Source: Sialis fuliginosa (Eukaryota; Arthropoda; Insecta; Megaloptera; Sialidae). From it: a DNA stretch of 64,000 nucleotides. The notes under the pieces are model-generated. The model was not told where the DNA came from. It saw only the letters and a program-made list of their open reading frames with translations, and searched no databases. The translations under genes were made by a program, and so were the position numbers. The stretch is from assembly GCA_961205875.1 (NCBI GenBank), contig OY540810.1, forward strand, positions 33,666,001 through 33,730,000, read 5' to 3'. Positions 30,101 to 39,100 of the stretch are shown in pieces (position 1 is the stretch's first letter; each line of letters starts with the position of its first letter).

Positions 30101-33100
30101 ATACTTTTGTTGTTTTACTGACAGTTATTTTATTAGAAGGTTTTTTAAGTATCTGGTCTTTTCGTTGTGTAATAGTTTCATCTTTTTCATTAGTTATAAA
30201 TGTTTTAGTATCTACAAATTGATCTGTTATAACATTTACAGTACATGTTTTAAAATCAACATCACTTCTTTCATTTTCAATAAACATCTTTGATTTGTTA
30301 ATTGGTTTTCGCTCTGGGCTACTTTCGGGAGATCTTCTGTGAGCAGGGAATTCATGTACTTTGGGTTTGTTATACTTTTCTTTTGGTTCTTTTTCTAATG
30401 GTTTTATCGGACTTGTTTTGCCCGGAGATTTTCTTTCAGGACTGCTTTCAGGAGATCTTCTCTGAGCGGGGAATTCATGAATCTTCTGTTTGGTATCATT
30501 TTCTTTAGGTTTACCTTCCATAGCTTTATGTTCTGGACTAATTTCGAAAGATTTTCTCTGAGAAGGGGTTTCATGAATTCTGGGTTTGAAATCATCTTTT
30601 GGTTCTTTTTCTAATGGTTTTGAAGGACTTGACTTTCCAGGAGCTTTACGTTCTGGACTACTTTCGGGAGATCTTCTCTGAGTTGGGAATTCATGAACCT
30701 TAGGCTTAGTGTACGTTTCTTTTGGTTCATTTTCTACTTGTTTTAATGGACGTGTTACACCTGTTTTATGCTCTACGCTACTTTCTGGTGTTTGTTTTTG
30801 AGCAGGAAATTCTTTAAATTTAGATTTAGTATCTCTTTCTGTTGGTTCCTGTTCCACTGGTTTCAGAGGACTTGTTTTGCCAGGAATTTTCCTTTCTGGG
30901 CTACTTTCAGGAGACCGTCGTTGAGCTGGAAATTCTTTATCTTTAGGTTTGATATCCTTCTCCTTTGGTTCTTGTTCCCCTGATTTAACTGGGCTTGTCT
31001 TCCCAGGAGTTTTTCTTTCTGGACTACTTTCAGGTGATCTTCTCTGTGCAGGGAATTCATGGACTTGGAGTTTGATGTCTTTTTCTTTTGATTCGATTTC
31101 CACTGATTTAATAGACGTTGACTTACTAGGAACTTTACGGCCAGGGCTGCTTTCCGGGGTTTGTTTATGAGTTGGGAACTTTTGAATTTGAGTTTTTGTC
31201 TGTGATTGATCTTTTCTATCAACGTTTGTTTCATCTGTTTCATTAACAATAAATGTTTTAGTATCAATAAATTGATCGGTTGTAACATTTACAGTGCATG
31301 TTTTAAAATCGTTGTCACTTTTTTCATTTTCTATAAATATTGAAGAGTTATTTTTTTCATTCCTTATGTCAGTACGTTTTGAAATAATATCTTTCGGTTT
31401 AATATATTTTTCTTTTGGTTCATGCTCAACTGGTTTCACAGAACTTGACTTTCCGGGAGTATTTATTTCTGGACTACTTTCAGGTGACCTTTTTTGAGTG
31501 GGAAATTCTTGGACTTTAGGTTTAATATCCTTTCCTCTCGGTTCACTTTCTTCTGGTTTTGTAGGACTTTTTTTACTAGGAACTTTACGTTCTGGACTAC
31601 TTTCAGGTGATGTTCTTTGAGCTGGGAATTCCTGGACTTTAGGTTTAATATCACTTCCTCTCGATTCACTTTCTTCTTGTTTTGTAGGACTTTTTTTGCT
31701 AGGAACTTTACGTTCTGGACTACTTTCAGGGGATCTTCTTTGAGCTGAGAATTCCTGGGCTTGAGGTTTTATATCTTTTTCTCTTGGTTCACTTTCTTCT
31801 GGTTTTGCAGGACTTTTTTTAATAGGAATCTTACGTTCTGGACTACTTTCAGGTGACCGTCTTTGAGCTGGAAATTCCTGTACTTTAGGTTTAATATCCT
31901 TTTCTCTCGGTTCACTTTCTTCTGATTTTACAGGACTTTTTTTGCTAGGAACCTTACGTTCTGGACTACTTTCAGGTGATCTTCTTTGAGCTGGGAACTC
32001 CTGGACTTTAGGTTTAATATCACTTCCTCTCGGTTCACTTTCTTCTGGTTTTGCAGGACTTTTTTTACTAGGAACCTTACGTTCTGGGCTACTTTCAGGT
32101 GATCTTCTTTGAGCTGGGAATTCCTGGACATGAGGTTTTATACCTTTTTCTCTCGGTTCACTTTCTTCTGGTTTTGCAGGACTTTTTTTACTAGGAACCT
32201 TACGTTCTGGACTACTTTCAGGTGACCATCTTTGAGTTGGAAATTCCTGTACTTTAGGTTTATTATCCTTTTCTTTTGGTTCCTGTTCCCCTGGTTTAAC
32301 TGGGGTTGTCTTCCCAGAAGTTTTTCTTTCTGGACTACTTTCAGGCGACCTTCTTTGTGCTGGGAATTCTTGAACCTTAGGTTTGTTATCCTTCTCTTTT
32401 GGTTCTAGTTTTTCTGGTTTTATTGAAGTTGGCTTGCCAGAAATTTTTCTTTCTGGGCTTCTTTCAGGTGTTTTTTGATATTTAATATCCTGGACTTGTT
32501 CTGTTTGCTTATCTATTGCAATATTCTTTCTTTCTACATTTACTATTCGATCAGCTGATATAGATGTTGTAGTGACAGTAGTATGATCCTTAACCGTATT
32601 TGTTATGGATGGAGTTTCAGTAGTTATCGTTTCTACCAATGTTACTGTTCTTGGTGTAGTATCATCAATTGGTAAATCATTCTTTGAAATAGGCGAAATG
32701 ATTTTTTCATTCTCAATAAAATTTGTAGATATATCCTTCGTATCTTTCTTGGTTGTTGTTACAGTAGACGTTTTTATTATGGTGTCTTTGTTATCATAAT
32801 CAACTTTGTCTTTCTTTACAATTTTATGGGAAGTCGATTCGGTTTTAATGAAGTCATCGTTAATTTTGTCTGTTTTAGTTTTAGGTTTTGGTGTTAAACC
32901 TAAAATTTCACGACATCGTTCTTCATACGTATCTGTTCTTCGTAGTGGAGGACGTTCTTTTCGGGGAGATTTGTCAGATGAAACTCTGGGTAATTTTACA
33001 GTTGTATCTTTTTCGTTATTTGGAGACACAGTGAATGTTTTAGGAGGTAATTCATCATCTGATATATCAATAATTTTATCTGTTCTAACAGTAGTGGTTT

Positions 33101-36100
33101 TAACTGTTTTATTAGTATTTGTATCATATATATCTTTTACATCATCATCAATTATAGTTTCTCCTTTTATTGTTTTTATTATACTTATATTGCCTGTATT
33201 ATTTGCAACGCTTATCTCAATTGTTTCATCGGTATCTAAGTCTGTTACGATTGTATTATTTTTGATGTATTCAATTTCACTTGCATAAGTAGTTGGAGAT
33301 GAATCACGAGAAATCGTATCAACTGTGTTAGTATCCTTAGTATCTACTGGTTTTTTAGTTGGGCTAGAATCTCGTGGAGTTTCTTCATTTTTGTTTTTTA
33401 ATATACCAGATGATTTTCGTTTTGTTATTGTTGTCGTTATTTCATTATCGACTTGATTCTTAACATCAATTTGTTTTGATGGAGATTTAGTTCTTAGTTT
33501 ATCATTTACTGGATTACGGTCAATTTGTTTTGATGGAGATTTAGTTCTTGGCTTATCATTCACTGGACTACGTTCAAATTGACTATCAGTTTGTTTTGAC
33601 GGAGATTTAGTTCTTGGCTTATCATTCACTGGACTACCTTCAAATTGACGGTCAGTTTGTTTTGATGGAGATCTAGTTCTTGGCTTATCATTCACTGGAC
33701 TACCTTCAAATTGACGGTCAGTTTGTTTTGATGGAGATCTAGTTCTTGGTTTATCATTCACTGGACTACGTTCAAATTGACGATCAGTTTGTTTTGACGG
33801 AGATTTAGTTCTTGGCTTGTCATTCACTGGACTACCTTCAAATTGACGATCAGTGTGTTTTGATGGAGATCTAGTTCTTGGTTTATCATTCACTGGACTA
33901 CGTTCAAATTTACGATTATAAGAACTTCCATAAGTCGTTTCATGTACTTCATTGTCTGTTGAATATTTGTTTATAGATGAAACATTTCGTTTATTTACTA
34001 AATCCTTCGGTGTTTTAGTAGGAGAAACACCTCTTAAGTTCTTTGACGGAGATTTTTCTCGTTTATCTTTTTCTGTTGGCTCATGATAAGGTTTCGGTAC
34101 ACGTCTTTCAGATTTGTCATTCGGATATTTAGATGGAGATTGACGTCTTTCAGGACTAGATCGTGGTGAATATAATGGCGACTCATCTCTTTTCTTTGAA
34201 GTTACTTTCTTTGAAACATCTTTAATTATATCGCACGTAGTAGTGAAAATATTCCTTGTTTCTTTTGTTTTTGAAGGAGAAGGCGTTCTTTCTTTTTCCG
34301 GACTTTGATCTTTTCTTCGATAAGGTTGCCTGACTGGACTTTCTTTTTGAGGACTAACATCATTTCGTCGCCTTACAACTCTTGTTATAGTTATTGTTTC
34401 CGACGATGCTGTTTTGTCGTCATTACGACCAGGGTGGTACTTCTCAGGACTTGGGCTACTGCGCGGTAGACTTCGATTACTTCCTCGGCTTGGAGATCGA
34501 ACTGATCTATCTGGACTACTTCTAAGAGACTTCGCAAACGCTTCATGAGATGGGCTTAAATCAACTGTTATTCGTTTATTAGTATATTCGTCATTGTAAG
34601 TCGTTGTATAATGGTCTGTTGTCACTTGAAGTTCAGTTGGTCGTGATTCTTGAGGTTTCCTGGGTTCCCTTGGTATATGAATCAATGGTTCGATATCACT
34701 TTGTTTTGTAATATTTGTTTTAATTGTGGTAGCGCCATCTATATCAAAAACTTTCTCTACATATATTTTATTAGATACATTTTCTTTTTGAATATTTCTT
34801 GAGATATCAGTATTATCATATCTCGTATCTGCACGATCTTTTTTAGCAAAATCTGTTTCATCGTAAGTTTTAGAAACAGTAATAGTTGTCTTGGAATCAT
34901 TTTTCGTATCTCGAAAACGATCGTTACGTTTATTTTCTGTATCAACATATGTTCTTGTGTCTCGTTTATCACTGGTATCGTACGTATCGTAAGTTTTTGG
35001 TCCAACCGTTTTATATTTGGTTTTTGTGACCGTACTTCCATCAGGTAATCTTCGAGTTTCCGTAACTATTTCAGTTGTACCTCCAACAACATCATTTTTA
35101 GCATAATCTGGAATATTTGGATCGCCATGTTTGTAGACTTTCACAGTTCTTGATGTGACTACACTCGAATCTGAAGGTGACGATTCAGTAACTGGGTAGT
35201 TTGTAACCTTTTCAGTTTTCGTTGTGCGTTCGCTTGTAACATTAGAAACATGAGTAGCTTTGTGGGCGTCATCAAAAGATTCGTTTGTTCTGTCGCATGA
35301 ACAGGTGTGGCCACTGAATTTATCTTTTGTGGCTACTATTGGGCTTTCAACATCATCTGTTCTAACTTGCTCATTTTGACGAGGGTAAGTAGATTCCGTA
35401 TTGTAACCATCATGTCTTTGTACAGTCTCAAAATCTTGTCTATAATCTTTTTTATCGTAATCTTGTCTATAATCTTTCTGATCAAAATCTTGTCTATAAT
35501 TTTTCTTTTCATAATCTTGTCTATAATCTTTTTGATCAAAATCTTGTCTATAATCTTTCTTTTCATAATCTTCTCTATAATCTTTCTGATCAAAATCTTG
35601 TCTATAATTTTTCTTTTCGTAATCTTGTCTATAATCTTTCTGATTAAAATCTTGTCTATAATTTTTCTTGTCAGAATCTTGTCTATAATCTTTTTTATTG
35701 AAATCGTGTCCATAATCTTTGTTATCGAAATCTTGTACATCATCGCCACTAGTTGAAGATCCTATTTTTGTCACAACTCTTGAACTGCTAGAAGTAACTT
35801 TACTTGAGCTTGTCCTGTAGTTATTATCATCACCACTCACAAAATGTTCTTCGGCAGCAGTTCGTGCACTCTCACCTGAAGTTTTAGTGTAATTGTTATC
35901 ATCGCCGGTATGCTTTTCGAATTTCTGTTCTTCATTCAAAGCCGCAAACTTTCCAACGCCATCGTCGATCTGTCGAGTACCGGATGTTGTCGCTATTCGT
36001 GAGCTCGAACGCGATTTACCATCATCACTTTTTTCTTCTTGAGAAACGACGTTCCATGCATTATCGTTGTTTCGTAAATCTTCTGGAAAATATAAAAAAA

Positions 36101-39100
36101 TATAATTATCATTTAAGTACTGCTTTACACAAAATCCCATAAACTAAAATTACAATAGCAAAGATAAAAATAATTTGTACCTAAGTGATTTTTATCCTTA
36201 AAACTTAATCGATCGTAAAATTATTACATGTAAAAATAACAAATCTCATATCAATAACAGAAAAATATTATTTGCCGGTATTCTACAAAATTTCAAATTA
36301 GTTAAAATTAAATCAGCAATAAATATGTCGTATTAAATATAAACAATGCATTATTTTATGTCATATGTAAATACCGATCTCGTTTAAAATGGGCAATAGA
36401 ATAATAATATATTTAGCTATCAATTATGTGTATGTGTCGCCTCGCCCAAATATGACCACGTATACGATATATCCAGTAATTATATGTCTCCAGCTATTTT
36501 GGATTACTATGCAAATAAACTACGTTGTTCCGAACTAGTAAGCGTGGGTAACTGTAGTTACTTAAGAACTTATTTATACATAACACTGTGATGTTCAAAA
36601 TTTTGGTAACTATCGACCAAAAAGGCAGGAAGTTAAAATAACTGCAAAAGAGTAAGAAAATTGATGCTTTTTTATTTATAAATATAATTCTAAAAAATAT
36701 ATCGAGGGTAGGGCCATACTTACACAGCTTGTGGACCGAAATGAAAATGAAAAATGAGGCCCCATTGAAAAAATTCTAGTAAAAAAATATTATTTACCGA
36801 GAAAAAAGATGTATTATATTGTGAAATTTATTTTGCTCTTCAGCAACCAAAACAGATTACTAATCTTCTCTAAGAAAACTTCCTTCGAAACCCCTTCTTT
36901 TACCTCAAGAGTCCTAAATAATTATCTAATATGCATCTGTTCATAAGTACGACTCTGATCGAGCGATTTGTTGTTTTAAAAAGATTAATTAATGTCTATC
37001 TAGATGAGTTAATTAATAACCAAAACAATTAATTAAGTCGTTAACAAATAGCAGTAAATGTTTTTATAAAAAGGGTAACATGAAAATACAAAAACATTTT
37101 TTTAATTTATTGGTAAATATATTAAATCTGCAAATTTTTTTTAAGTACTTCATTACTTAAGTACCCTGGTACCAAAAATCAGTAAATCGACAAAAAATTA
37201 AAAATTAAAAAAAGTTGACAGTAAGTTAAATTTAATAAGAAGAAAGGGGGATCAGCGATATGATAAGAATTGTACTCACATCAAAATAAAGGCTAATAAG
37301 TAGAATTATATTTGATACTGATAACTTAATTTTTCTCATTTGTAACAATTTTCTAGGACCGTAGGTTTGACATCACTGATATTCGTTAATTTGTTAAGCA
37401 CTTAATGACTACTTACAATCATATAATAGAATTTCCAAATAGAAGACAAGTAGGTATCATATTTAATCGATGAATCACAAATTTTATTTCAAATTACTAA
37501 CACAATTTAAGTGCAGTTTATTTACATTTATAAGTGTATGTACACAAATAAAGTCATGGGCACAAGTATATATTTTCTTTTCTCACAAATAATTTACATA
37601 CAAAATGTAATATCAAAACAAACAAAAAACATAAATTAAATGGGTGTACCTCCCTTGCAATTATAAAGTCACTTCAGTATTAGTTGTATGTTGTACCACA
37701 GATTTAAACAGTAACACCTAGAGGCGTACAAGCAAAAACTGAAAATTAGCATCATAAAAACTAATATTGAATAGGTACTAATACATATTTATTTACATAA
37801 TTTAATCAGTTCAAACGATTTTCACCACAATATTAATATAACCAACACGAGCGTCGACAGGTACATATCACTTATGTACATTATACATATGTATATGATA
37901 TTAACACTTATATGACTATGACACTAATTATTTTGGCGCTCCTGACTACTACTAAAAGACGCCCTAGTGACGCCTATTGTTTCTTTTGGGATTTTATGCC
38001 TCCAATTTTGACACATTATCTACTGCATAAGCTGAAAAGTCTTTGGCCTAACATACAGATGGCGACAGACAAAAAATTCTTATGCTTCTCATAGAGTACT
38101 AACCTTAACTAGAATACTGTCATGACATTTCATGTACTCTTGTTCAAATTATAGCCTTCGAAGTGACGCTACTTTTGTTATTTTTTTAATCATGAAAAAA
38201 AGTGAATTTCGTGTTTTGATTAAACATTGGAACGAAGGAATGGCTTGATAAGTGTTACGGTACATCTGCCCCAGCTAATTCAACCGCAAAACATTGATTT
38301 GCTAACTTTCATCGTGATCGTATGAGCACAAATAATGTACCACGTTCGGGAAAGCCAAATGAGGCAGTTACTCTAGAAAGCATTCGAAAAATTTGTGTTG
38401 AATGACCGCAAAGTGAAATTGAGTGAACAGCCAACACCATAAGCATCTCAAAGGAACGTGTTGGTCATATCCTTCATGAATGTTTACATATGAACAAGTG
38501 TTGCGCGCGATGGGTACCAAAAATGCTGTTTCACAAAGACATCTTTTTCTGGCTGTATACTACGATGCGTTTGAGAGAAAAAGTGTTGTAAAATGATATA
38601 TTTATAAACATAACATTTTATTGAAAACTTAATAATTTTTGTATCGTTCTCACACAGCGGCGGGCACACATAAAACGGTCAGCAGGTACCATGGTGCCCG
38701 CAGGCATAGGGTTGGGAACCCCTGCATTATGCCATCTTTTAGTACAATAGTACAATCACAATAAAACAACTTACTTGAAGCCACCCTATAAGAGACATCC
38801 CTAGTCGGCGACTCTGAATCCCTGACCTCCTTCGATTTGAGCGACATGAAGCTATGGTCGGTAAGTGCATCGGTGTGCGTAGTAGCCTGCGCACCCGCGC
38901 TCGTGCCCTTGGTCGTGCTACCGCGTATCATTGTCACATCGTCGCCTCCCGAGTAGAACTCACGAAGCCGAGCCTCGCGCAGCTTGTACATGTGCGCGCG
39001 GATCTCTTTCTTGCGGGAGAAATCGTCCGCGTCCTGCCACTGTGGAACAAAAGGTGCAGATCATTTTAATTTAAGTTTAAGATTCAATACGTGTTTCTTA

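Larger units (their letters stand above)
36083..38774 (-). other. Intron E2-E3
   Basis: This 2.7-kb intron contains a mariner relic at 38023-38518 and a hAT-like end at 38655-38724. A decayed hAT-like piece (AGGGCCATACTTACAC near 36710) is also present. The rest is AT-rich with nothing recognised. Confidence 0.7.

Noticed and set aside
30863-31288. 141-codon frame rich in Lys/Leu overlapping the Ser-Pro repeats
   Set aside because: A shifted frame over the 123-bp repeats; no independent signal.
31231-32485. CRISPR-like regular repeats
   Set aside because: The repeats are coding, in frame and 123 bp long with no constant spacer structure. The genome is eukaryotic.
35307-35756. 149-codon plus-strand frame and 137-codon minus-strand frame rich in Ile/Leu/Lys
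   Set aside because: Both are read-throughs of the 27-bp YRQD array in wrong frames.
38854-39069. 71-codon plus-strand frame over E2
   Set aside because: Antisense to a coding exon with a clear smoothelin domain.
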